The position numbers were made by a program, and so were the translations under genes. A DNA stretch of 46,413 bases, from the NCBI GenBank assembly GCA_017453465.1, contig JAFTEV010000048.1, forward strand, positions 1 through 46,413. Direction: 5' to 3'. Position 1 is the first letter of the stretch. The number at the start of each line of letters is the position of its first letter. Below the pieces are notes generated by a model. The model was not told where the DNA came from. It searched no databases and was given only the letters and a program-made list of their open reading frames with translations. The stretch is from Bacteroidaceae bacterium. GTDB taxonomy: Bacteria > Bacteroidota > Bacteroidia > Bacteroidales > Bacteroidaceae. This document shows positions 23,873 to 32,323 of this stretch, piece by piece.

Positions 23873-26104
23873 TTAAAGTTGCGCAAAAGGCCGACGGTAA
23901 GTACAGCCTTCACGCCAGCGAGAACAGCCATAAGCCGTCCGCCCCTTGATGATGACACCCTCATGGCAAAGGGGACAAGGCATACCCACCCACTGGTCTG
24001 CATCGAAGGGAGCGTGCTGGCTGCGCGGCTGAAAACCAGCTGGCCCAGCAGAACCAGCCGAGCTAACAGGGCTAGAAATACTGGAAGGGCTAGAAATACT
24101 AGTCGGACTAGAGGGGGTAGAAAGGCCAGCCTGACTAGACGATTGATTAGCCCCCCCTCCCCTTTTCTTCTTTTTCTTCAAATCTTCTTCACTGGTAAAA
24201 GCAACACGGCGGTTGCTCTGGTCATTGCGAACAGCCACAACAATATCAGTGACCATCTGCTTAAGCTCGTCAATGAACTGGCGGGCAGGATATTGGTGAT
24301 GCTCGATGTCGCGCAGTTTCTTCTCCCAGCGGCCAGTAAGCTCAGCACTCTTGAGGAGTTCTTCGCGGATGAGGCCAATGAGTTCCACGCCTGTGGGAGT
24401 AGCGACCAGCGTCTTGCGCTCTTTGCGGATGTAACGCCGCTTGAAAAGAGTCTCGATGATGGCCGCACGTGTGGAAGGCCGGCCAATGCCGTTCTCCTTC
24501 ATGGCATCGCGCAGTTCATCGTCGTCCACAAATTTGCCCGCAGTTTCCATCGCACGCAGAAGGGTGGCTTCAGTGTAGGGCTTGGGGGGCTGTGTCCATT
24601 TCTCCACCAGCGAGGGGGAATGAAGTCCCGTTTCGCCCTTGGTGAAGAGAGGCAGTTTTTTCGTTGAGAGATTTTCCTGGCTATCCTGTGTCTCCTGCGC
24701 CTCCAAGTCATCCTTCTTATAAACCACCTTCCAGCCTTCATCAAGAATAATGCGCCCGGAGGTGCGGAAGAGAATTGACTCAGCCTTTCCACTGAGTGGC
24801 ACCGTTCCGAAAACAGTCGTTGTTTCAAACTTGCAATCGGGATAAAAGACAGCGATGAAGGCACGGGCAACAAGGTCATAGACGTTGCGCTCCATGTCGG
24901 TCAAGCCTTGGGCTGGCTGTCCCGTAGGGATGATGGCATGGTGGTCGGTAACTTTTGATGAATCAAAAACTTTCTTCGACTTTGTTAGAGTTTTGCCTTC
25001 AAGCGGTTGCGTAAAGGTTTCGTAGCCTCGGATACCCTTCAAGATGGAGGGGCACTTGGGGTAAATGTCGTCAGAGAGAAAGGTGGTATCGACACGCGGA
25101 TAGGTGGTCAGCTTCTTCTCGTAGAGCGACTGGATGAGTTGAAGCGTTTGGTCGGCAGAGTAGCTGAACTTCTTGTTGCAATCCACTTGCAGCGAAGTGA
25201 GGTCGTAGAGACGTGGCGGTGCCTCGGTTCCCTTCTTCTTCTGTATATTGGTAATGGTAAATGGCTGCCCGGTAATGGCTTGAAGTACGTCGCGGCCTTC
25301 GGCTTCGGTGGTGTATTCCAGTTGGCGGTAAGTAGGGGCAGACTTTTTGGACGGAGCCGACGGAGTATTCTGGGCAGACTGCGCTTCGGCCTCTGCCTCC
25401 TCATCAATGGTGATGGCCGTGAACTTAGTGTCGCGGTAGAGGGTCTGAAGCCCCCACGACTGGCGGGGCACAAAGTCCTCAATCTCCTTTTGTCGGTTGA
25501 CGATGAGGGCAAGCGTGGGTGTCTGCACACGCCCGATGGACAGCACCTGTCCGCGTTGTTCTTGATATTTCAGTGTGTAGAGGCGTGTGGCATTCATGCC
25601 AAGGGTCCAGTCGCCGATGGCACGACTGAGTCCCGCTTCGTAGAGACTTTGGTATTCGCTCTGGTCTTTAAGTTTTTGGAAGCCTTCGCGAATGGCTTCC
25701 TCCGTCAGAGAACTGATCCAAAGCCGCTTGACTGGACATTTCACGCCCGCCTTCTGCATGACCCACCGCTGAATGAGTTCTCCCTCCTGCCCAGCATCGC
25801 CGCAGTTGACAATCATGTCGGCTTGGGAAAAAAGTTTCTCAATGATGGCAAACTGCCGCTTGATGCCTTCGTCTTCCTTCAGACGGATGCCAAAACGCTG
25901 CGGCAGCATGGGGAGGTCCCACAGGTCCCAGCGTTGCCAGCGCTCAGCGTATTCATGCGGCTCCTTCAGTTCACAGAGGTGACCGAAAGTCCAAGTCACC
26001 TGATAGCCGTTGCCCTCAATGTAGCCCTGCTGAGTCTGGGTGGCTCCGAGGACATTGGCAATGTCGCGTGCTACAGAGGGTTTTTCTGCGATGCAAACTA
26101 TCAT
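23873..26104 (-). CDS. topB: DNA topoisomerase III
   Basis: Type IA topoisomerase that decatenates DNA and unlinks recombination intermediates. 743 residues from the ATG at 26104 (MIVCIAEKPSVARDIANVLG); a longer open frame upstream lies in mlaF. The toprim domain has CGDAGQEGELIQRW (101-114), the catalytic Tyr335 is in TTYPRVDT, and SIGRVQTPTLALIV is typical. One C-terminal zinc-ribbon-like motif remains (CPLC...C near the end). The linker before it is a Ser/Pro/Gly run produced by a 9-nt periodic DNA array (24031-24138). A second Ala/Ser-rich insert lies at 236-258. The start overlaps the mlaF stop by four bases. Confidence 0.95.
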   Translation of the reverse strand: MIVCIAEKPSVARDIANVLGATQTQQGYIEGNGYQVTWTFGHLCELKEPHEYAERWQRWDLWDLPMLPQRFGIRLKEDEGIKRQFAIIEKLFSQADMIVNCGDAGQEGELIQRWVMQKAGVKCPVKRLWISSLTEEAIREGFQKLKDQSEYQSLYEAGLSRAIGDWTLGMNATRLYTLKYQEQRGQVLSIGRVQTPTLALIVNRQKEIEDFVPRQSWGLQTLYRDTKFTAITIDEEAEAEAQSAQNTPSAPSKKSAPTYRQLEYTTEAEGRDVLQAITGQPFTITNIQKKKGTEAPPRLYDLTSLQVDCNKKFSYSADQTLQLIQSLYEKKLTTYPRVDTTFLSDDIYPKCPSILKGIRGYETFTQPLEGKTLTKSKKVFDSSKVTDHHAIIPTGQPAQGLTDMERNVYDLVARAFIAVFYPDCKFETTTVFGTVPLSGKAESILFRTSGRIILDEGWKVVYKKDDLEAQETQDSQENLSTKKLPLFTKGETGLHSPSLVEKWTQPPKPYTEATLLRAMETAGKFVDDDELRDAMKENGIGRPSTRAAIIETLFKRRYIRKERKTLVATPTGVELIGLIREELLKSAELTGRWEKKLRDIEHHQYPARQFIDELKQMVTDIVVAVRNDQSNRRVAFTSEEDLKKKKKRGGGANQSSSQAGLSTPSSPTSISSPSSISSPVSSAGSAGPAGFQPRSQHAPFDADQWVGMPCPLCHEGVIIKGRTAYGCSRWREGCTYRRPFAQL
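24031..24138. repeat. 9-nt periodic array inside topB
   Basis: Twelve consecutive 9-base units (plus strand NNNNNC[TC][AG]G), e.g. AAATACTAG, TCGGACTAG, AAAGGCCAG, CCTGACTAG. It stays in frame and encodes a low-complexity 36-residue linker with a three-residue rhythm. The period is exact though the units differ. The same unit type forms the array at 26901-26963. Confidence 0.7.
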
Positions 26105-26871
26105 ATTCTTTTTTTCTCGTCGTGCAGCTGCTTGGCTTGGCGAAGGATGTCGCTGGCGAAGATAAAGTCCATGAGCCGCTGGTTGGTGGAGTCCATGATT
26201 TCCTTGTTGGAGCCTCGCCACTCGGCCCTGCCTTCGCAAATGAAGGTGATGTGTTCGCCAATGCCCATGACAGAGTTCATGTCGTGGGTATTGACAATGG
26301 TAGTGATGTGGTCTTCGTGGGTGATGCTCGAAATAAGTTCGTCAATGACGATGCTGGTCTTGGGATCAAGGCCAGAGTTGGGTTCGTCGCAGAAAAGGTA
26401 GCGTGGTTGCAGAACGATGGCACGTGCAATGGCTACGCGCTTCTGCATTCCGCCTGAAATTTCGCCGGGAAATTTGTTTTCCGCTCCGCTAAGGTTGACG
26501 CGGGAGAGACAGTTGCGGGCACGGCGGACACGGTCTTCGTAGGGCATGTCGCTAAACATATCGAGGGGAAACATCACGTTGTCGAGCACGCTCATGGAGT
26601 CGAACAGAGCGGCAGATTGGAAAATCATGCCCATTTCGCGACGAAGCATGACTTGCTCGCGTTTCGGCATCTGAACGAAGTCACGGTCATCGTACATGAT
26701 GCTGCCACTGGTGGGTTCGAGCAGACCGACGATGTTCTTCATCAGCACAGTCTTGCCAGAGCCAGACTGACCAATGATGAGATTGACCTTTCCATTCTCG
26801 AAGGTGGCGTTGATGTCGTGAAGGACTTCCTTGTCATCAAAGGATTTGTATAGATGGTTGAGTTGTATCAT
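26101..26871 (-). CDS. mlaF: MlaF-type ABC transporter ATP-binding protein
   Basis: 256 residues; ATPase of an Mla-type phospholipid/lipid transporter that keeps the outer membrane asymmetric. Walker A GQSGSGKT at 34-41, signature SGGMQKRVAIARAI, Walker B LFCDEPNSGLDP, and the H-loop NTHDMNS. Asn in DEPNSGLDP is typical of MlaF. Downstream of the permease with a 94-base gap filled by a 9-nt array; overlaps topB by 4 bases. The MlaD/MCE gene usually next to it is absent here. Confidence 0.93.
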   Translation of the reverse strand: MIQLNHLYKSFDDKEVLHDINATFENGKVNLIIGQSGSGKTVLMKNIVGLLEPTSGSIMYDDRDFVQMPKREQVMLRREMGMIFQSAALFDSMSVLDNVMFPLDMFSDMPYEDRVRRARNCLSRVNLSGAENKFPGEISGGMQKRVAIARAIVLQPRYLFCDEPNSGLDPKTSIVIDELISSITHEDHITTIVNTHDMNSVMGIGEHITFICEGRAEWRGSNKEIMDSTNQRLMDFIFASDILRQAKQLHDEKKRI

Positions 26872-26900
26872 TGTCTTTAAGGGAGTTTTTTGCGGGGGGG

Positions 26901-26963
26901 ATAGGCCGGAAAGATCGGACTATCTGGAAAGTCCGGAAAATCCGGATTTCCCGGATAATCCGG
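26901..26963. repeat. 9-nt periodic array between mlaE and mlaF
   Basis: Seven consecutive 9-base units on the plus strand: ATAGGCCGG, AAAGATCGG, ACTATCTGG, AAAGTCCGG, AAAATCCGG, ATTTCCCGG, ATAATCCGG. All end GG, and most have a CCGG core. It fills the gap between two co-oriented, co-transcribed genes, where it can fold into several overlapping small hairpins in the mRNA. Confidence 0.75.
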
Positions 26964-26965
26964 CC

Positions 26966-27712
26966 TCATGTCAACAGCGTAGTGAGGAAAATATCGCTGA
27001 AAAGAATAAGAATACTGCTGCTAACCACTGCATCAGTGGAGTTCTTGCCCACTTCGACTGAGCCGCCTTCCACCATGTAGCCCTGATAGGCGGAAACCGA
27101 GGTGATGATGAAGGCATAGACCACGGCCTTAATCATGCCGCACCAGAAGTACCACTGGTTGAAAGCATAGCGGAAACCCTCGTTCAGTTCGTCAATGGTC
27201 GTAGTGCCCATGAGACTTGTGGCGTATGCGCCGCCTATGCCAGCCGCCACACTGAACGTGACCAGGATGGGCATGATAGTCATTAGCCCAATAATTTTGG
27301 GCAGAATGAGGTAATTGGCTGAATTTACGCCCATGATGTCGAGCGCATCAATCTGCTGTGTGATGCGCATGGTGCCAATCTCGGAGGCTATGTTCGAGCC
27401 GACCTTTCCTGCCAGGATGAGACACATGATGGAGGAAGAAAACTCCAGCAGCATGATTTCACGTGTGGTGTAGCCCGTGACCATCTTTGGCATCCAGGGA
27501 CTCTGGATATTCAGCTTGATTTGGAGACAAATGACTGCCCCAATAAAAAAACTAATGATGAGCACAATGGCAATGGAATTGTAGCCCAACTGAAACATTT
27601 CGTTAACATAGGACTTCAGGAACATCCTCATGCGGTCAGGACGAGAAAGCACGCGGTTCATCAACATGACGTAGCGCCCTATGTGTGTAAGAGCAGATTT
27701 TAGCGTTAGCAC
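26966..27712 (-). CDS. mlaE: MlaE-type ABC transporter permease
   Basis: 248 residues, MlaE/permease family with five or so membrane helices: YNSIAIVLIISFFIGAVICLQ, then TREIMLLEFSSSIMCLILAGKVGSNIASEIGTMRITQQIDALDIMGVN (the conserved EIGTMR...EIDAL-type loop), YLILPKIIGLMTIMPILVTF and a final WCGMIKAVVYAFIITSVSAYQGY. It forms the inner-membrane channel for lipid transport with mlaF. First gene of mlaE-mlaF-topB on the minus strand. Confidence 0.93.
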   Translation of the reverse strand: MLTLKSALTHIGRYVMLMNRVLSRPDRMRMFLKSYVNEMFQLGYNSIAIVLIISFFIGAVICLQIKLNIQSPWMPKMVTGYTTREIMLLEFSSSIMCLILAGKVGSNIASEIGTMRITQQIDALDIMGVNSANYLILPKIIGLMTIMPILVTFSVAAGIGGAYATSLMGTTTIDELNEGFRYAFNQWYFWCGMIKAVVYAFIITSVSAYQGYMVEGGSVEVGKNSTDAVVSSSILILFSDIFLTTLLT

Positions 27713-27750
27713 AACCTCGTTTTTTTTAAGTGAATACTCGTTTTGAGGTG

Positions 27751-27758
27751 CAAAATTA
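27751..27758 (-). promoter_or_regulatory. mlaE promoter -7 box TAATTTTG
   Basis: Minus-strand TAATTTTG at 27758-27751, matching TAnnTTTG, 38 bases before the mlaE ATG. No clear -33 element. Confidence 0.5.
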
Positions 27759-27832
27759 GGAAAATATTACGAAATGCACCGCATTTAACATAGTTTTTCA
27801 CCAAAATAAACGAGCAATCAGTAAAGTTTTCG

Positions 27833-27840
27833 TAATTTTG
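27833..27840 (+). promoter_or_regulatory. lptB promoter -7 box TAATTTTG
   Basis: TAATTTTG 23 bases before the lptB ATG at 27864; divergent from the mlaE promoter 75 bases away. The -33 element is not evident. Confidence 0.55.
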
Positions 27841-27863
27841 TCCGCTAAAAGCGGTATTTGCAG

Positions 27864-28727
27864 ATGACAGAATTCAACTTTTCCACAACGGCGACCACCA
27901 ATGCCAGCGATGCCGAGGCTCCCGAATACTCGGAGGAACGACAGGCTCTCTACACACGCCACCTGGTGAAGACCTACGGCAAACGCACCGTGGTCAGCGA
28001 CGTGTCGTTCAATGTGCGTCAAGGCGAAATCGTGGGATTGCTGGGGCCTAACGGTGCCGGAAAGACCACGAGCTTCTACATGACCACGGGATTGGTAGTG
28101 CCCAACGGCGGTAAAGTGTTCATCAACGACACGGAAATCACCAACGACCCCGTCTCGACACGCGCCCAAAAGGGTGTGGGCTATCTGGCACAGGAGGCCA
28201 GCGTGTTTCGCACCATGAGCGTGGAGGACAACCTGATGACGGTACTGGAGATGAAGTACAAGTCGATTGAGGAACAACACGAGCGACTGGAGAGTCTGTT
28301 GGCAGAATTTCGCTTGCAGAAGGTGCGCAAGAACCGTGGCAACCAGCTGTCGGGCGGTGAGCGCCGCCGCTGCGAAATAGCCCGTTGCCTGGCCATCGAC
28401 CCGAAGTTCATCATGCTCGACGAACCTTTTGCCGGTGTTGACCCCATCGCCGTGGAGGACATCCAGTACATTGTGTGGAAACTGAAAGACCGCAACATCG
28501 GCATTCTCATCACCGACCACAACGTGCAGGAGACACTCTGCATCACCGACCGCGCCTACCTGCTCTTCGAGGGGCGCATCCTCTTCAAGGGCACACCGCC
28601 TGAACTGGCTCAGAACACCATCGTAAAGGAGAAATACCTCGGCTCAAACTTCGTGCTGCGCCCCAAAGACTTCCAGCTCATCGACGAGAAGAGGAGACAG
28701 GCCGAAATAATGGAAGAAAGCAATTGA
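27864..28727 (+). CDS. lptB: LPS export ABC transporter ATP-binding protein LptB
   Basis: Powers extraction of lipopolysaccharide from the inner membrane for delivery through the Lpt bridge. Walker A GPNGAGKT at 61-68, Q-loop YLAQEASVFRTMSVEDNL, signature LSGGERRRCEIARCLA, Walker B FIMLDEPFAGVDPIAV, H-loop TDHNVQET. About 27 extra N-terminal residues precede the usual first strand (YTRHLVKTYGK), a normal Bacteroidota extension. ATG 27864 is chosen over a TTG two codons earlier. Starts the lptB-rsfS-ftsH-cdsA run. Confidence 0.95.
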   Translation: MTEFNFSTTATTNASDAEAPEYSEERQALYTRHLVKTYGKRTVVSDVSFNVRQGEIVGLLGPNGAGKTTSFYMTTGLVVPNGGKVFINDTEITNDPVSTRAQKGVGYLAQEASVFRTMSVEDNLMTVLEMKYKSIEEQHERLESLLAEFRLQKVRKNRGNQLSGGERRRCEIARCLAIDPKFIMLDEPFAGVDPIAVEDIQYIVWKLKDRNIGILITDHNVQETLCITDRAYLLFEGRILFKGTPPELAQNTIVKEKYLGSNFVLRPKDFQLIDEKRRQAEIMEESN

Positions 28728-28768
28728 CAATTAATAGAGTAAACAACGACACAATTTAACAACGAACA

Positions 28769-29128
28769 GTGAACAATACAGAAAAACTCGTAAAGGCCAT
28801 CGTAAAAGGCATACAAGAAAAGAAAGGACACAACATCACCATCATTGACCTGAGGAACATCGACGACACCATCACACAGTTCTTGGTCATCTGCGAGGGC
28901 AATTCACCCACGCAGGTTTCGGCCATCACCGACGAAGTGCGCGAATACGTAAGAATCCATGCGGGCCAGAAGCCCGTATCGACCGACGGCACACGCAACT
29001 GCCTTTGGGTGGCCATGGACTACGTGGACGTGGTGGCGCACATTTTCTTGCCAGAAACTCGCGAATTTTACGACATCGACAACCTGTGGGAAGATGCCAA
29101 GCGCAAGACCCTGCCCGACATCGACTAA
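28769..29128 (+). CDS. rsfS: Ribosome silencing factor RsfS
   Basis: Binds ribosomal protein L14 and blocks joining of the 30S and 50S subunits in slow growth. 119 residues with NIDDTITQFLVICEGNSPTQVSAITDEV, GTRNCLWVAMDYVDVVAHIFLPETREFYDIDNLW, the RsfS/DUF143 core. Begins with GTG at 28769 (VNNTEKLVKAI), the only start that keeps the N-terminal helix. 41 bases after lptB and 51 before ftsH. Confidence 0.95.
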   Translation: MNNTEKLVKAIVKGIQEKKGHNITIIDLRNIDDTITQFLVICEGNSPTQVSAITDEVREYVRIHAGQKPVSTDGTRNCLWVAMDYVDVVAHIFLPETREFYDIDNLWEDAKRKTLPDID

Positions 29129-29179
29129 GACGGCTTCCCACACACATTATATATATTATACACACATAGAATAGAGACC

Positions 29180-31369
29180 GTGAAGCAAGACAAGATGAAC
29201 CAGGAGATGCAAGACCTGCAGAGCGAAACCGAGCAGGCTGATTCTCCGCAAAACAATAAAAACAAGAACCGCACGCCGCAGCCACGCTTCAACTTCAGCT
29301 GGCTCTACATCATGCTCATCGGCGGACTTATCTACATGTACCTTTTCCACAACGAAACATCTGTGGAGAAACGCATCGACTACACCACCTTCAAGCAGTA
29401 TGTGGAGCAGGGCTACGCCAGCGACATCGTCATCGAAAAGAACGACTACACGCTGAAGATGTACGTGAAGCGCGAATACGACCGCAAAGTCTTTGGCAAC
29501 GGCAACAAGAACAAAGGAAACCGCGCCGTGGCCGTGGAGTTCGGCTCCATCGAGAAGGTAGAGGAATTTCTCGACAAAGCCAAGGAAGAAGGCAAGTTCA
29601 ATGGCAACCTGGGCTATGAGCAATCATCCAACTTCATTCTCAACCTGATAGGCCAGTTCCTGCCCATTCTCTTCTTTGTCGGCATCTGGCTCCTGTTCAT
29701 GCGGCGCATGGGCGGAGGCGGCATGATGGGCGGAGCAGGCAGCATCTTCAACGTAGGTCGCTCGAAGGCACAACTCATCGAAGGCGGCGGCGACAAGGAA
29801 GGCAAAGTCACCTTCAAGGACGTGGCTGGACAGGCTGGTGCCAAGCAGGAAGTGCAGGAAATCGTGGAATTCCTGAAGAATCCACAGAAATACACCGAAC
29901 TGGGCGGCAAGATTCCCAAGGGCGCACTGCTCGTAGGCCCTCCGGGAACAGGTAAGACCTTGCTGGCCAAGGCTGTAGCAGGTGAGGCCGATGTGCCATT
30001 CTTCTCGCTCTCAGGTTCAGAATTTGTAGAAATGTTCGTGGGTGTAGGAGCCAGCCGCGTGCGAGACCTCTTCAATCAGGCCAAGGCCAAAGCCCCGTGC
30101 ATCATCTTCATTGACGAAATCGACGCCATAGGCCGTGCCCGTGCCAACAACGTGGCGATGGGTTCCAACGATGAGCGCGAAAGCACACTGAACCAGCTGC
30201 TTACCGAAATGGACGGCTTCGGCACCAACAGCGGTATCATCATTCTGGCTGCCACCAACCGTGCCGACATTCTGGACAAAGCCCTGCTCCGTGCCGGACG
30301 CTTCGACCGACAGATTCACGTAGATTTGCCCGACCTCTCAGAGCGCAAAGAGATATTCAACGTACACCTGCGCCCCATCAAGATAGACGAGACAGTGGAT
30401 GTAGATACGCTGGCACGCCAGACCCCAGGCTTCTCTGGAGCCGACATTGCCAACGTGTGCAACGAAGCAGCCCTCATCGCCGCCCGCCACAACAAGAAAT
30501 GGGTCGATAAGCAGTGCTTCCTCGATGCCGTTGACCGCATCATCGGCGGACTGGAAAAGAAGACCAAGCTGCTCACACAGGCTGAGAAGAAAACCATTGC
30601 CCTGCACGAGGCCGGACACGCCACCATCAGCTGGTTCCTGCAATACGCCAACCCGCTGGTAAAGGTGACCATCGTGCCACGCGGACAGGCACTGGGTGCA
30701 GCCTGGTACATGCCCGAAGAGCGGCAAATCACAACAAAAGAAGAACTGCTCGACGAAATCTGTGCCACACTGGGCGGACGTGCCGCTGAAGAACTCTGCA
30801 TAGGCCGCATCAGCACTGGAGCCATGAACGACCTGGAGACAGTGACCAAGCGTGCATACGGCATGATTGCCTATGCCGGCATGGGCGACAACCTGCCCAA
30901 CCTTTGCTACTACAACAATCAGGAATATCAATTCCAGAAGCCCTACTCCGACAAGACGGCAGAACTCATCGACGAAGACGTGAAAGCCCTCATTGCACAG
31001 GAATATGAGCGTGCAAAGCAAGTGCTGCAAGCACACCGCGAGGGACACGCACAGCTGGCACAAATCCTGATGGACCGCGAAGTAATCTTTGCCGAGGACG
31101 TAGAGCGCATCTTCGGCAAACGTCCCTGGACATCGCGCACAGAGGAAATCCTCGAAGCCAACGCCCAGTTGCAGTCCAGCCAGGACACAGACAATGCCAC
31201 GGTACACAACGAGGAGAACGCCGAAATCATCCGTCAGAAAGTCATTCAGGCCGTGCTGGAAAAAGCCAAGGAAGCAGAGGAAGGAGATGCAGCCAACACA
31301 TCCACCACAGCAGGAGTAACTGATAACGACACTAACCATTACGAAAGAAATGAGAAATCTAATCATTAG
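29180..31369 (+). CDS. ftsH: ATP-dependent zinc metalloprotease FtsH
   Basis: Membrane-bound AAA+ protease degrading misfolded membrane proteins and short-lived regulators. Two transmembrane helices (about 41-56 and 155-175) flank a periplasmic domain; Walker A GPPGTGKT at 253-260, Walker B IIFIDEID at 308-315, second region of homology [20 protein letters not shown], zinc site HEAGH at 476-480. 729 residues with a long Q/E/N-rich tail. The GTG at 29180 is taken; ATG 29195 five codons later is also possible. Its end overlaps cdsA by 20 bases. Confidence 0.97.
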   Translation: MKQDKMNQEMQDLQSETEQADSPQNNKNKNRTPQPRFNFSWLYIMLIGGLIYMYLFHNETSVEKRIDYTTFKQYVEQGYASDIVIEKNDYTLKMYVKREYDRKVFGNGNKNKGNRAVAVEFGSIEKVEEFLDKAKEEGKFNGNLGYEQSSNFILNLIGQFLPILFFVGIWLLFMRRMGGGGMMGGAGSIFNVGRSKAQLIEGGGDKEGKVTFKDVAGQAGAKQEVQEIVEFLKNPQKYTELGGKIPKGALLVGPPGTGKTLLAKAVAGEADVPFFSLSGSEFVEMFVGVGASRVRDLFNQAKAKAPCIIFIDEIDAIGRARANNVAMGSNDERESTLNQLLTEMDGFGTNSGIIILAATNRADILDKALLRAGRFDRQIHVDLPDLSERKEIFNVHLRPIKIDETVDVDTLARQTPGFSGADIANVCNEAALIAARHNKKWVDKQCFLDAVDRIIGGLEKKTKLLTQAEKKTIALHEAGHATISWFLQYANPLVKVTIVPRGQALGAAWYMPEERQITTKEELLDEICATLGGRAAEELCIGRISTGAMNDLETVTKRAYGMIAYAGMGDNLPNLCYYNNQEYQFQKPYSDKTAELIDEDVKALIAQEYERAKQVLQAHREGHAQLAQILMDREVIFAEDVERIFGKRPWTSRTEEILEANAQLQSSQDTDNATVHNEENAEIIRQKVIQAVLEKAKEAEEGDAANTSTTAGVTDNDTNHYERNEKSNH

Positions 31370-32231
31370 AGCAGCCTCAGGCTTCCTGTTCGTAGTCCTG
31401 CTGGTGGGGTGCATCGTCTCCCACCCCTACGCCTACGCCCTGCTTTTTGCTGTCATCACAGGTCTAACCACGTGGGAATTCTGCTCTATCGTCAATAAGA
31501 ACGCCAGGCTGCAGGTCAACCGCTTCATCTCGACCGCCTCAGCCGTTTACTTCTTCTGTGCCATGCTGACCTACAACGTGGGGATGATGGGGTCGGACGT
31601 GTTCATCCCCTACCTCATCAGCATCATGTACCTGCTCATCAGCGAACTGTACTTCGACCGCAAAGAGAACATCAGCAACTGGGCCTTTGCCCTGATGTCG
31701 CAGCTCTACGTAGCTCTGCCCTTCTCGCTGCTCAACACGTTGTCGTTCATTGCAGTGCCCGACAATTCAGGCTTCGGCGTGCCACAAATCATCTACAATT
31801 ACTGGTATCCCCTCTCGCTGTTCATCTTCCTCTGGTCAAGCGACACAGGAGCCTATTGCTTCGGCAGTCTGCTGGGCAAGCACAGGCTCTTTCCGCGCAT
31901 TTCGCCCAAGAAGTCGTGGGAAGGCAGCATTGGCGGAGCCGTCGTAGCCCTCGCAGCCTCGCAGATTATCGCCACCTACATACCCTTCACCCCTGGGCTG
32001 AGCGAACAGCTGTCGCGGCTGGCCTGGTGCGGACTGGCCCTCTGCACCGTGGTGTTCGGCACCTGGGGCGACCTCGTGGAGTCATTGCTCAAGCGCAGAC
32101 TGGGCATTAAGGATTCGGGCAACATCATCCCCGGCCACGGCGGAATGCTCGACCGCTTCGACTCCTCCCTCATGGCCATCCCCATGGCCGTGGTCTATCT
32201 CTACACCATCATGCGAATCCTGCAAAACTAA
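31350..32231 (+). CDS. cdsA: Phosphatidate cytidylyltransferase
   Basis: Makes CDP-diacylglycerol from CTP and phosphatidic acid, the branch point of phospholipid synthesis. 293 residues with about eight membrane helices; the signature SLLGKHRLFPRISPKKSWEGSIGG and, near the end, GDLVESLLKRRLGIKDSGNIIPGHGGMLDRFDSSL. The catalytic Asp residues of the signature are present. Begins inside the end of ftsH (20-base overlap), so is translationally coupled with it. Confidence 0.96.
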   Translation: MRNLIIRAASGFLFVVLLVGCIVSHPYAYALLFAVITGLTTWEFCSIVNKNARLQVNRFISTASAVYFFCAMLTYNVGMMGSDVFIPYLISIMYLLISELYFDRKENISNWAFALMSQLYVALPFSLLNTLSFIAVPDNSGFGVPQIIYNYWYPLSLFIFLWSSDTGAYCFGSLLGKHRLFPRISPKKSWEGSIGGAVVALAASQIIATYIPFTPGLSEQLSRLAWCGLALCTVVFGTWGDLVESLLKRRLGIKDSGNIIPGHGGMLDRFDSSLMAIPMAVVYLYTIMRILQN

Positions 32232-32244
32232 TGTGATACTCATG

Positions 32245-32269
32245 CAGCCCGCCCACAAGGACTGGGCTG
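32245..32269 (+). terminator. Weak hairpin after cdsA
   Basis: CAGCCC at 32245-32250 pairs with GGGCTG at 32264-32269; short stem and no T-run. It may only slow transcription into the DUF349 gene. Confidence 0.3.
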
Positions 32270-32323
32270 ACCACCTTTGTTTATATACACACTATTTTTT
32301 AACCTCTTAAACATTCTACATCT

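Noticed and set aside
23873-26104. Loss of toprim catalytic residues in topB (CGDAGQEGE instead of the DADREGE form)
   Set aside because: I recall this variant as common in Bacteroidota topoisomerase III, so it does not point to inactivation.
25007-26401. Long plus-strand open frame opposite topB and mlaF
   Set aside because: It is antisense to two well-supported genes with clear motifs; GC-rich coding often leaves such shadows.
26901-26963. Simple intrinsic terminator between mlaE and mlaF
   Set aside because: Several small CCGG hairpins can form, but there is no T-run, and mlaF needs transcription from upstream. The 9-base register is not expected of a terminator.
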